From IMG/VR virus record IMGVR_UViG_3300017755_000090, positions 1 to 25,792 of that record: a DNA stretch of 25,792 bases. One strand, written 5' to 3'. The position numbers were made by a program, and so were the translations under genes. A model generated the notes under the pieces. The model saw only the letters and a list, made by a program, of their open reading frames with translations. It was not told the origin of the DNA and did no database searches. This document shows positions 1 through 7,074 of the stretch, piece after piece (positions within the stretch are counted from its first letter, which is position 1; every line of letters starts with the position of its first letter). This DNA is from a virus.

Positions 1-15
1 GTGCTCTTCCGATCT
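1..15. other. Residual Illumina TruSeq read-2 adapter (artefact)
   Basis: The first 15 bases, GTGCTCTTCCGATCT, equal the 3' end of the standard TruSeq read-2/index adapter. The GT before GCTCTTCCGATCT separates it from the universal adapter, which has AC at that place. The match is exact and sits at the extreme contig end, so this is library sequence and not phage DNA. Biological sequence starts at about base 16, and the true left neighbour is unknown. Confidence 0.95.
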
Positions 16-17
16 GG

Positions 18-329
18 GGAACGATTGACCTATTGGCCGTACACAATGGTAAGCTTTCCCTGTTTGACTACAAGACGCGGGAGGTGGCAGAGCATCAGGA
101 CATTACCCGCAAAGCATACCACAAGGATGCTATGCAACTAGCTTCGGAATCTAGGATGGTAAAGATTGCCAGCTACCTAGACTATGACCCACCAATCCAC
201 ACCGTTATCATCAACACCAACAACGGGGACACCCATGTCAAGACGTGGACTGAACAAGCACAGGCCAAGGCACTGGATGATGCCATCAGTTGCTTCATGT
301 TCTATGACTCGGTGAACAAAATGAGATGA
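18..329 (+). CDS. PD-(D/E)XK exonuclease, RecB/Cas4-like (5'-truncated)
   Basis: This is the C-terminal part of a phage exonuclease of the RecB/Cas4 PD-(D/E)XK superfamily, expected to degrade DNA during recombination, replication or host DNA breakdown. The reading frame is open back into the adapter and starts in GTIDLL, whose Asp is the first metal ligand of the family. About 16 residues later comes DYKT, the D/E-x-K catalytic motif, and then an Ala-Met-Gln-Leu-Ala segment that fits the motif IV glutamine of RecB-type nucleases. A TTG at base 33 could be read as a start, but it would remove the GTID motif, so the gene is truncated at its 5' end. It overlaps the HNH gene by four bases (ATGA). 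Family assignment is firm; the exact exonuclease type cannot be told from this piece. Confidence 0.8.
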   Translation, partial: GTIDLLAVHNGKLSLFDYKTREVAEHQDITRKAYHKDAMQLASESRMVKIASYLDYDPPIHTVIINTNNGDTHVKTWTEQAQAKALDDAISCFMFYDSVNKMR

Positions 330-703
330 AGGTTTGGACTGAAGCTAGACTAAGATCTTTCATGATGTCCTGTGTTAGATCGGGGACTAGGAGGTGGGCT
401 CCCAAATATCAAACACTTAATGAGTCGTTTGTTGAAAGTCAGAAGAACCCTAAGACCGGAAGGATGCGGAAGATGTATCGCTGTGCCATTACCAATAAGC
501 TTTTCCCGGCAAAGGAGATGCAGGTCGATCACATCGAGCCGGTAATCCCCGAAAAGTGGGGACGCAAAACTAAATATCTTGGGTACAATTGGAACGAACT
601 TCTTCCTAGATTGTTCTGTGGGAAAGAAAACCTACAGGCAGTTAGCAAGGAAGCACACAAGGCCAAGACAAAGGAAGAGAACGCAAAGAGAAAAAAGAAA
701 TGA
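326..703 (+). CDS. HNH endonuclease
   Basis: A 125-residue HNH nuclease, a metal-dependent DNA-nicking or cutting enzyme. The Asp-His pair at residues 68-69 (VDHIEPV), Asn102 (ENLQAV) and His111 give the D-H...N...H core of the beta-beta-alpha-metal finger. Cys53 precedes the core in CAIT, but I do not see a full second CxxC pair, so a structural zinc site is probably incomplete. The C-terminus is a Lys-rich tail (KRKKK) suited to DNA contact. The ATG is in an ATGA overlap with the exonuclease, and the next gene starts in another ATGA overlap, so it belongs to the operon. It could be a free-standing homing-type nuclease, but its place in a coupled nuclease operon argues for a role in DNA processing or packaging. 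Confidence 0.8.
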   Translation: MKVWTEARLRSFMMSCVRSGTRRWAPKYQTLNESFVESQKNPKTGRMRKMYRCAITNKLFPAKEMQVDHIEPVIPEKWGRKTKYLGYNWNELLPRLFCGKENLQAVSKEAHKAKTKEENAKRKKK

Positions 704-1155
704 ACGACAATGAAAGATTCAAAAAGCACCTAGCCAAAAGTCACGGGCCAGTATGGAAAATTGCAAACCACATCAGCTCGATGGGTTATCCGGTGAACAT
801 ACCACCAACATTCGTTGCTCCATCACATGAGGAGTGGGAGGAGTTTGCCGATGACGGGGACTTGTATGTTTCCCAAAGGGTTGAGGTAAAAAAGCTAGGG
901 GTTGATTTTACCGGAAGAGCAGACTGGCCCTTCGGTTCTAAGTTTATTGTGTGTGCTAAACATTCATTTGACAGAGCAAAGCCAAGGCCATATAGGTATT
1001 TTTATTTAAACAAAAGAGAAACCCATGCAGCAATTGTAAAGGGAAGCTCACACAAGAGCTGGTATTGCGAAACGAAAAAAGACTCACGCTATGAAAATAT
1101 GGTGCAATCATTCTATATGTCTCCCATGCACTTGGTTAAATTCATAGAGTTATGA
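700..1155 (+). CDS. Conserved phage protein, possible PD-(D/E)XK nuclease fold
   Basis: A 151-residue soluble protein coupled to the genes on both sides by ATGA overlaps. Its centre has Asp54 (DDGDL), then Glu62-Val-Lys64 (RVEVKKL), followed by a hydrophobic strand (KFIVCA, residues 81-86). That spacing resembles the D...ExK core of PD-(D/E)XK nucleases. Ahead of it lies a helical N-terminus with many charged residues. No transmembrane or signal segment is present. The neighbours are an exonuclease and an HNH enzyme, which fits a nuclease or resolvase-like role. This assignment is inference from three residues and context; the cautious label is a hypothetical protein of the DNA-metabolism operon. 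A structure prediction would decide. Confidence 0.6.
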   Translation: MNDNERFKKHLAKSHGPVWKIANHISSMGYPVNIPPTFVAPSHEEWEEFADDGDLYVSQRVEVKKLGVDFTGRADWPFGSKFIVCAKHSFDRAKPRPYRYFYLNKRETHAAIVKGSSHKSWYCETKKDSRYENMVQSFYMSPMHLVKFIEL

Positions 1156-1472
1156 TTTTCAGATCTAATCCACAGTACAAAGTTAGCATCTTGCCCAAGG
1201 ACAGTGGCGAGAGGAAGAAGTGGCCCATCTATTCTGGTGTACTATCTCCTTTCCCGAACGCGATTGCGGCGGTGGCGAGACAATCTTATGAGGGCAACGA
1301 AAAGCATTGCGATCCTCTTGAGCCTCTGCACTGGGAACCAAACAAATCTAACGATCACCATGACTGCCTAATGCGACACCTCCTGGAGGAGGACTATGTA
1401 GCTGTGGCGTGGAGGGCTCTGGCTCTCCTTGAAACTAAAATACAACAAGATAAATATAATGGACCTAGATAA
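1152..1472 (+). CDS. dATP/dGTP diphosphohydrolase-like protein (DUF5664 family, shortened)
   Basis: A 106-residue protein resembling the DUF5664/MazZ-like dATP/dGTP diphosphohydrolase group, which hydrolyses purine dNTPs to dNMP and pyrophosphate. Seen in order: a basic N-terminus, YSGVLSPFPNAI (27-38), SYEGNEKHCDP (45-55), PLHWEPNKS (58-66), and a helical block with Asp71, Arg75-His76 and VAWRALALLE (85-94). The last three match the usual D..RH and AWRALALL signatures. In relatives I remember, a stretch containing an Asp-Gly and a His normally sits between the RH and the AWRALA helix; here RHLLEEDYVAVAWRA joins them directly. The protein may therefore be a reduced or inactive form. Its start is in an ATGA overlap with the previous gene, and it shares 14 bases with the next. 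Confidence 0.65.
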   Translation: MIFRSNPQYKVSILPKDSGERKKWPIYSGVLSPFPNAIAAVARQSYEGNEKHCDPLEPLHWEPNKSNDHHDCLMRHLLEEDYVAVAWRALALLETKIQQDKYNGPR

Positions 1473-1692
1473 ACTAAAACAAGATTACTCAAACTACCTG
1501 ATCAACACAGCAACGATAGACCAAGTGAAAGATTTACTAACTTCTTCGTTGACTGTTGTGGGATGTGCCAATGTTCTAAAAGCACAGGCTGCAAAAGCCA
1601 TCGACGAGATGAGTGAAGAGCAGCGTGAAAAACTAGACGATCAACTAAATCCTAAAGAGGAAGAAAATTTAGACGGTAATCCAGACGAGTAA
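1459..1692 (+). CDS. Small acidic hypothetical protein
   Basis: A 77-residue protein, last gene of the plus-strand operon. I start it at the ATG at 1459, inside the end of the previous gene; a TTG at 1429 in the same frame is possible but less likely. The sequence is helical, with Asp/Glu-rich C-terminus (EEQREKLDDQL, then PKEEENLDGN). A middle segment with hydrophobic residues, SLTVVGCANVLKAQAAK, looks amphipathic rather than membrane-spanning. The Shine-Dalgarno site is poor, so it is probably translated by coupling. I do not recognise a family. The strong terminator begins 48 bases after the stop. Confidence 0.6.
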   Translation: MDLDKLKQDYSNYLINTATIDQVKDLLTSSLTVVGCANVLKAQAAKAIDEMSEEQREKLDDQLNPKEEENLDGNPDE

Positions 1693-1740
1693 TCTCTGGA
1701 AATGGTGTTTAATCTTTTTCACCTTTCATTAAACCCGTCG

Positions 1741-1772
1741 GGGCCGAGGTTATTCTCGGCCCTTATTTTTTA
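1741..1772 (+). terminator. Rho-independent terminator ending the plus-strand operon
   Basis: GGGCCGAG (1741-1748) and CTCGGCCC (1755-1762) form a perfect GC-rich 8-bp stem with a six-base loop (GTTATT). It is followed by TTATTTTTT at 1763-1771. The T-run lies only on the plus-strand side, so it acts on the DNA-metabolism operon; a matching T-run for the minus strand is absent. The stop codon of the convergent 55-residue gene lies in the T-run. Confidence 0.92.
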
Positions 1773-1937
1773 GTAGGAGATGCGTTTCCTAGAACTAGCA
1801 ATCACCCGGTCCTGCCTAACCAGTGGTTCACTGGATGCAGTGTGTGTTCTCCCAGTAAACCAACGACCATCTTTGAAGTGTTTGTGCTTCCCGGTGTAGT
1901 TCTTACCGTCCAGCATATATATGGTTTTAGTTTTCAT
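1770..1937 (-). CDS. Small basic hypothetical protein (55 aa), last gene of the structural operon
   Basis: A 55-residue open frame starting MKTKTIYMLDGKNY and ending KRISY. Its ATG overlaps the last 11 bases of the 1214-residue gene, and its stop lies in the T-run of the convergent terminator, so it fills the gap exactly. It is rich in Lys, Arg and His, with an aromatic FKDGRWFTGRT segment in the middle that looks like a two-strand beta unit. No family is recognised. A small inverted repeat (CACAA/TTGTG, loop TCAG) lies directly before the ATG where a Shine-Dalgarno site would be, so expression probably depends on ribosomes finishing the upstream gene. Reality rests on position, composition and overlap, not on homology. 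Confidence 0.6.
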   Translation of the reverse strand: MKTKTIYMLDGKNYTGKHKHFKDGRWFTGRTHTASSEPLVRQDRVIASSRKRISY

Positions 1938-4900
1938 TCACAACTGATTGTGGAGCGATTGCTTGTAATACGCTTTTAAGCTTTATTTGATTCTCTACGT
2001 TCTTGGTTAGGATTCCCTTGTCTTTTTGCTCCTGCAAAAACTCATTGATAAAACCAGGAGGCATCTTTTCAATCTGAGCATCATAAAACCTAGCTCGGTT
2101 ACCGTTCTGGACGCCAAGCTTTCTTATCATCTTATCAGATCTAGTAATTCCACGCTCTTGGTCTTTGACCATTTTTTTGACACGCCTTTGAACGGACTTG
2201 TTTGCATTAGATAATTCATTCTGCAAAGCAAGTTGGCGATTAAGCGGATCATCTATTCTTTTAAGCTTACTCATTATATCAAAAGCCTCCTGTGAGTTAA
2301 GAGAGTCCTGAGTGTTCTGCTCAAACTCAAACAATTCCAGATCGGGCTCTATACCGGTGCGTTGTTCAAACCCATCTGCATAAGTTGAACCAAAGAATCT
2401 TCGGAAGATGGGGTAGTCATTAGCCCTGAGTTCTTGATTATTGTGTATCTTACTAAAAACCTCAAACAAACGTTTTAGATCCATTGCACCTCCACCTAAA
2501 CCGCTCTCAAATAAATGAAGTAGTTTTTCTGGGGATACAGGAGCACCAAGATTTTCTAGTTCCTTGGAAAGCTCAATTGCAATTTCACCACCTAGGGTTT
2601 TAGCAGTCCAAGGATTCACCTTGGCGTATGCCGCCATGTTCTGCTCCAATAGATACCCAGGAACAATCTCCCTGCCTAGTCCATCCTTGTTGCCCCAAAC
2701 AATTTCGTGAATCTTCTTTGGTACGGTAGGAATAAGGCTTCCACCAGTAGGGTTGTAACTATCTAATATATTTTGACCTATACCTTTGATGATCTTACCT
2801 GGAGAATCAAATCTTCCAGGCATTGCAGCCACTTCCTCTGGGGAAAGCATACCTGCCGCCGCAGCCGCTCTCATTGTCTGATTGGTAAGCATTCTTGCAC
2901 CACCACTAACGGCAGTCCAGATGGGTGCGGCTTCATAAGCCAATGGAAACTGAGCATAAGAAAGACTCCCATCATCATTGGGAAATGGATTAAGCACTAC
3001 CAGATTCTTGTTTAGCCTCCAGTCACTCTTATCAGGACCGCCCTTTACTTTGTTCCTCCAGTCTGGATCGATCATGGAGTTGTATGTTTCTAGTAATACA
3101 GCCGTTCCAAGAGTACCTGCCAAAACTGGTTTGAAAACCTTTGGGTCTTTTAGGCTCCTCCAAAAATTCTTTGCCGACTGAATACTGGGATTGGAAAACA
3201 AATACAAAGCTTTAAGCTGATCTCCTCTAGAACCTTTTTTAGTTGGATCAAAACTAGCATTCCTAGCCATTACCGCAGCATCTTTGCCACTCCTACCCGC
3301 AGTCCTAGCCGCTCGGTAAACACTGAACCTAGTTGAATCCTCAACCACTTCGTTCATTCTTCTCACAACGTCGTTCCAAGCGGACAGACGTTCTTTAATT
3401 GTTTTATTATTTGAGAAATCAATAGTTTTTATATTCTTAGATAGATTCCTGAGACTGTCAGTAGCAACACCACCAGTAGAACCCCCGTCTCTAACGAAGG
3501 CATCATAATCATCCATCATTTTTTGTTGATCAGGATTACTTGCTTTACCATTAAAAAGTTTTTTCCTGATAACATTCATTTCTTTGAAAGCAGAGACTGG
3601 ATTAGCCACCGAAAGAAGCGCGTTAGAATCTAAATTCTTAAAAGTGTTCAATGCACTAACAACACGGTCACGCATTAAGTTGACCGCAGCATAAGAAGGA
3701 TTGTAGCCGGTATATACAGCACCAAGCCATTTGTTTACTCCATAGCTAAGTTTCAATACCCCTTTGACTTGGTGTTTATTGACTCCACGCACTGCTGCTC
3801 CCAGCTCTGGAACCACGCCATCACTAAAATCTAAGTAATATTTATTTGATGTTCCTACTATCTCCTTTTTGCCATCAACAACCTTATATATGTTGTATGA
3901 ATTATCGGGATCAAAAACTGTTATTACCGGAGAATCCTTGCCGACGTTTATTGCTCTTGAGGATGTCGCCTTTCTAATCTTAACAATTTCACCAGCTCTT
4001 TCTTTGTTTCTAGGATCTTCCAATAGTCTTTTGAAAACTAAGTTGGCCTTGTTGGCCTCGGCTAATTTTGCAGCCTCAACATTTCCATCTATTAAATTTT
4101 TAATTACAGAAACCTGAAGGTCTTCATCTCCCTTGGCCTTCTTTAATGTTTTAGGATTGAAGACCGACCTACTGAAAAAGAAATTGTCAGCATCATCAGC
4201 ATCAACAGCATCATCAAACAAACGCTGAAGCGGAACATAGTTTGGATTTTCATCCCTTAAAGCTTTTGCTCTTTTTGCTGTTACAATACCACCCTCTTCA
4301 AGTGTATTTAATATTTTATTAGAAAGTTGTTTTGCGTTATCTACCAGTGGTGCTGCAATTGGTAGAATGTCTGCTTCAAATTCATCAACTATTTTTTTTG
4401 CATTTTTGTCTGTCAATGAATTACCAAGAATACTAACTCCCGCTGCTCCATCAGGTTTCTTATTCTTACCAGTACCCCTAAATTCTGTAGCGTATTTTGC
4501 GTGTAGATACTCGTCCAACCTTTTCATTAACGATTCGGTTGATGTACCCGCCGAGGAAGCAATTGTTCTAGCACCTTCTATCAAGCTATTAACTTCGGTT
4601 CGCGTACTATCAATTCTGTTTTGAGTTAATTTCTTTGATAGAGTTAAAGCTCTATACGCGTCGTTACCTTCTGAAACTACATTTCCATTTTTATCAACGA
4701 CATCCTTCTCTACTATAAGCTTTCCCTTTTCTGAAAACATATTTCCAGAAGATTGGTTTTGTTCTTTTTGTAGACGTATTAGCTCATCATCAAGTTGCTC
4801 TCTGGCTAAAATAGATTTTTGACTAAGATCTTTATTTCTCTTTTGAATGTCTTCTACAGCAGCTCTTTCTGCTGCTGTAGCTAGGTCTACGGCATCAGGA

Positions 4901-5571
4901 TCGCCCTTCTTCACTGCATCCATAAACCTATCAACCTTACGGCCAGCAAATTTTTCATAGGATTTAGAGAACTTATCTGCTGACATACCAAATCCAAGAG
5001 AGAGCACTCCTCCCGTCAACCCGGCTTTGCCCAGTTCTTCTAAAGTAGGAAGGGTTCCTTCTTCAATTACTGACTCTACAGCTACAGCACCTGCCGTTGT
5101 CGTTCCCCCTAGTGCCAAATGCTGTGCGGTTCTTGTAACCGCTCCTGCTCCTTTTCCTACTCCCGCAAAAGGAACAAGATTAAGAAGCGTGTCGGCAACC
5201 AGTTCTCCTTGAGAAAGATCTTCTCCTGGTCTAGATACCTTCTGTCTTACATATGAGCCTGAAAGACCGCTAACAACGCCTCCAACTAAGTATCCCGCAG
5301 CAGCACCTACTGCCGTACCTATAACCGGAACGGCAGAACCTATTGCGGCTCCAGCAGCAGCACCCGCTAGCTTGCCTCCTTCACCAATGGCTATTTCAGA
5401 AGCAAGACCTACACCGGTCCTAGCAAGAGAACCAGACTTCTCTGGTGAAGCAGCTTCTGCCGCCGCTTTTTCTCTGGCAAGTTGTAGGATCTCTTCTTCA
5501 GTAGCATCCTCCGAATGCTCAACCCTAACAGACTGCCCAGTAGAAGATACATTAACTACAGTAAATGGCAT
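1927..5571 (-). CDS. Large internal virion / ejection protein with LPD38-like region
   Basis: A 1214-residue protein, the largest of three probable ejection proteins. After a short N-terminal beta segment (MPFTVVNVSS) there is an Ala/Gly-rich hydrophobic stretch at about residues 58-106 with GxxxG-like spacing (AAGAAIG, GAAAGYLVGG), able to insert into membranes. A long helical middle contains LDEYLHAKY (about 350-360) and NPNYVPLQR (about 440-450), pieces I know from phage polyvalent proteins. From about 620 to 860 comes a region like LPD38 (large polyvalent protein associated domain 38): YNPSYAAVNLMRD, WNDVVRRMNEVVEDSTR, YLFSNPSIQS. The C-terminus is helical and charged (QRRVKKMVKDQERG). 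It follows the 492-residue virion protein by 11 bases. A role like T7 gp16 or P22 ejection proteins is inferred from size, position and the membrane-active segment; I see no lysozyme or transglycosylase motif. Confidence 0.75.
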   Translation of the reverse strand: MPFTVVNVSSTGQSVRVEHSEDATEEEILQLAREKAAAEAASPEKSGSLARTGVGLASEIAIGEGGKLAGAAAGAAIGSAVPVIGTAVGAAAGYLVGGVVSGLSGSYVRQKVSRPGEDLSQGELVADTLLNLVPFAGVGKGAGAVTRTAQHLALGGTTTAGAVAVESVIEEGTLPTLEELGKAGLTGGVLSLGFGMSADKFSKSYEKFAGRKVDRFMDAVKKGDPDAVDLATAAERAAVEDIQKRNKDLSQKSILAREQLDDELIRLQKEQNQSSGNMFSEKGKLIVEKDVVDKNGNVVSEGNDAYRALTLSKKLTQNRIDSTRTEVNSLIEGARTIASSAGTSTESLMKRLDEYLHAKYATEFRGTGKNKKPDGAAGVSILGNSLTDKNAKKIVDEFEADILPIAAPLVDNAKQLSNKILNTLEEGGIVTAKRAKALRDENPNYVPLQRLFDDAVDADDADNFFFSRSVFNPKTLKKAKGDEDLQVSVIKNLIDGNVEAAKLAEANKANLVFKRLLEDPRNKERAGEIVKIRKATSSRAINVGKDSPVITVFDPDNSYNIYKVVDGKKEIVGTSNKYYLDFSDGVVPELGAAVRGVNKHQVKGVLKLSYGVNKWLGAVYTGYNPSYAAVNLMRDRVVSALNTFKNLDSNALLSVANPVSAFKEMNVIRKKLFNGKASNPDQQKMMDDYDAFVRDGGSTGGVATDSLRNLSKNIKTIDFSNNKTIKERLSAWNDVVRRMNEVVEDSTRFSVYRAARTAGRSGKDAAVMARNASFDPTKKGSRGDQLKALYLFSNPSIQSAKNFWRSLKDPKVFKPVLAGTLGTAVLLETYNSMIDPDWRNKVKGGPDKSDWRLNKNLVVLNPFPNDDGSLSYAQFPLAYEAAPIWTAVSGGARMLTNQTMRAAAAAGMLSPEEVAAMPGRFDSPGKIIKGIGQNILDSYNPTGGSLIPTVPKKIHEIVWGNKDGLGREIVPGYLLEQNMAAYAKVNPWTAKTLGGEIAIELSKELENLGAPVSPEKLLHLFESGLGGGAMDLKRLFEVFSKIHNNQELRANDYPIFRRFFGSTYADGFEQRTGIEPDLELFEFEQNTQDSLNSQEAFDIMSKLKRIDDPLNRQLALQNELSNANKSVQRRVKKMVKDQERGITRSDKMIRKLGVQNGNRARFYDAQIEKMPPGFINEFLQEQKDKGILTKNVENQIKLKSVLQAIAPQSVVNEN

Positions 5572-5582
5572 CAGCGTTAAAA

Positions 5583-7061
5583 TTAGCGTGGTCCTGAAAA
5601 TGAAGGTTGATCGGCATAAGGTCCAGGACGCATCTGACCTGTATTTAGTGTTTCTACATTCAGACTAGCATCTCCTAAATTACTTCTTGGCTGAAAGGAT
5701 TGTATCCCATCTTCCATAACCTTCATGTCATCAATGACTAAATCAAGATCAAAAAAGTTCACAGTTTTTCTGGCTATAAGACCAGTCCCGTCTATTACCC
5801 CCTTTAACCATCCGTCTTGAATATCATATTTCTTACCAAACTCCTGTAAGTATTTTTTGTTTTTCCCAGGATCGTCTGGGAAAAGTTCACCTTGAGAAGC
5901 TAATAAGAAAAATCCGTATTGAGCCTCGGCACTATGCCTTTCGTTATCCTTTAAAACACCTTTTAAAATCCTAGGTATATTCTCTTCATTCCAAGTATTA
6001 TTGCTTATTCTATTACTCAAGTCATTCATAGAAAACACAAACTTATCAAGGTTTGGAACAGCAAGACCAATTTTTTCAGCTTCGGCTTGCAGTTTTTGTT
6101 CTTCAAAGTCTCTCGTGGATGGGTCTCCTATTTTTCTAGCTTCCCTAAATCTATCCATTAAGTCATTTGATTTCTTTGTCTGTCTTTCTATGATTTCTTC
6201 ATCTATAAGCATAATGTCTCTTCGTATAGCTTTTTGCCTAGCTACATCGTTATTGCTCTTTGCTAAATCAAATTCCTTTTGAAGGTAAAGCATATTGCCA
6301 TAAAGATTGTCTGTTTCAGATTTTTTCAAATCAGACCGTCGTTTATCTTGCAGCCTTTCGTATTCTTCCCTAGCCTTCCTTTGGAAGTCTGTAAAAGACT
6401 CACCCTTCCTTGCTTGGGAATCTAGGAATTTTTCTTTTCCTAGCCTCTCACTGGTTATGAACTTTTCTTCTCCTAGCCTTTCACTGGTCAGGAATTTTTC
6501 CTTTCCGCGCCTTTCCTTGGTCTGTTGCCCAAACCCTCGTCCTTGAAATAGTAGACTGTGGTCTTGTGTATCATCTAGAATACGTCGCTCATACTGGTCT
6601 GCAATATTTTTGTTTTCTTTAAGATACTTATCTGCCACATCCATTGTTTCCTGAGTAAGAGTTTCAGCAAAGTCCATTCTTTCTAGGGTGTTTTCAAAGT
6701 CTTTTTGCTTCTGTAAGGCTTCTCTGTCTGCACCATAGTCTGCCTTTAGAAATCCGGTAAAGGTATCTTGGAGTTGACGCAAAGCGGGAAGACCATTTGC
6801 CCTAGCGGCCTCCAACATTGAAGTTACAGCATTGCGATCAACTCCAGTAGCTTGAGATACATCAAAAACAGATTCTCCCAAGGCTTCATAAAGATTGTTA
6901 GATATTTTGCGATCTTGTGCATCACTAACCACTCCTTTAATAGACTGACCAAGATTTTGGTACATCTGTCCCGTCGCCGCTCCAGCTTGTGAGAGTGCCT
7001 GTATTGCCGCAGGGCTTACGGCCCCCAACCGGGGATCAACTGTGCTACCTAATACTGCCAT
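5583..7061 (-). CDS. Internal virion protein with 11-residue repeats
   Basis: A 492-residue, mostly helical, hydrophilic protein between two other large virion proteins; likely packaged in the head or ejected with the DNA. The N-terminus (residues 1-60) is Ala/Gly/Gln-rich and mildly hydrophobic. Residues about 178-250 hold tandem 11-residue units, clearest in KEKFLTSERLG, EEKFITSERLG and KEKFLDSQARK, and fading into GESFTDFQRKA and REEYERLQDKR. Such hendecads predict a long coiled coil or straight helical rod. The C-terminus becomes Pro/Gly-rich and disordered (PGPYADQPSFSGPR). The start has AGGTAG a few bases upstream. No enzymatic motif is seen. The functional call is inference from position and composition. 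Confidence 0.7.
   Translation of the reverse strand: MAVLGSTVDPRLGAVSPAAIQALSQAGAATGQMYQNLGQSIKGVVSDAQDRKISNNLYEALGESVFDVSQATGVDRNAVTSMLEAARANGLPALRQLQDTFTGFLKADYGADREALQKQKDFENTLERMDFAETLTQETMDVADKYLKENKNIADQYERRILDDTQDHSLLFQGRGFGQQTKERRGKEKFLTSERLGEEKFITSERLGKEKFLDSQARKGESFTDFQRKAREEYERLQDKRRSDLKKSETDNLYGNMLYLQKEFDLAKSNNDVARQKAIRRDIMLIDEEIIERQTKKSNDLMDRFREARKIGDPSTRDFEEQKLQAEAEKIGLAVPNLDKFVFSMNDLSNRISNNTWNEENIPRILKGVLKDNERHSAEAQYGFFLLASQGELFPDDPGKNKKYLQEFGKKYDIQDGWLKGVIDGTGLIARKTVNFFDLDLVIDDMKVMEDGIQSFQPRSNLGDASLNVETLNTGQMRPGPYADQPSFSGPR
6327..6530 (-). repeat. Tandem 33-bp repeats (11-residue hendecads)
   Basis: Three adjacent 33-bp units at 6426-6458, 6459-6491 and 6492-6524 are closely alike at the DNA level. 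Diverged copies continue on the lower-coordinate side. They encode the EKF(L/I)TSERLG-type repeat of the 492-residue virion protein. Because the unit is a multiple of three, copy-number change would lengthen or shorten the helix without a frameshift. Confidence 0.8.
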
Positions 7062-7074
7062 AACTGCTACCTAT

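Noticed and set aside
33-329. The exonuclease fragment as a complete 98-residue gene from the TTG at 33.
   Set aside because: This start would omit the conserved GTID motif encoded just upstream, and the frame runs on into the contig edge.
1152-1472. The possibility that the phage uses 2-aminoadenine DNA because of the MazZ-like gene.
   Set aside because: No PurZ, DatZ or matching polymerase is visible in the window, and the DUF5664 group is wider than Z-genome phages. The rest of the genome is not available.
1741-1772. A bidirectional terminator serving both convergent operons.
   Set aside because: The T-run exists only on the plus-strand side; on the minus strand the stem is followed by CGACGGG, not by a T-rich run.
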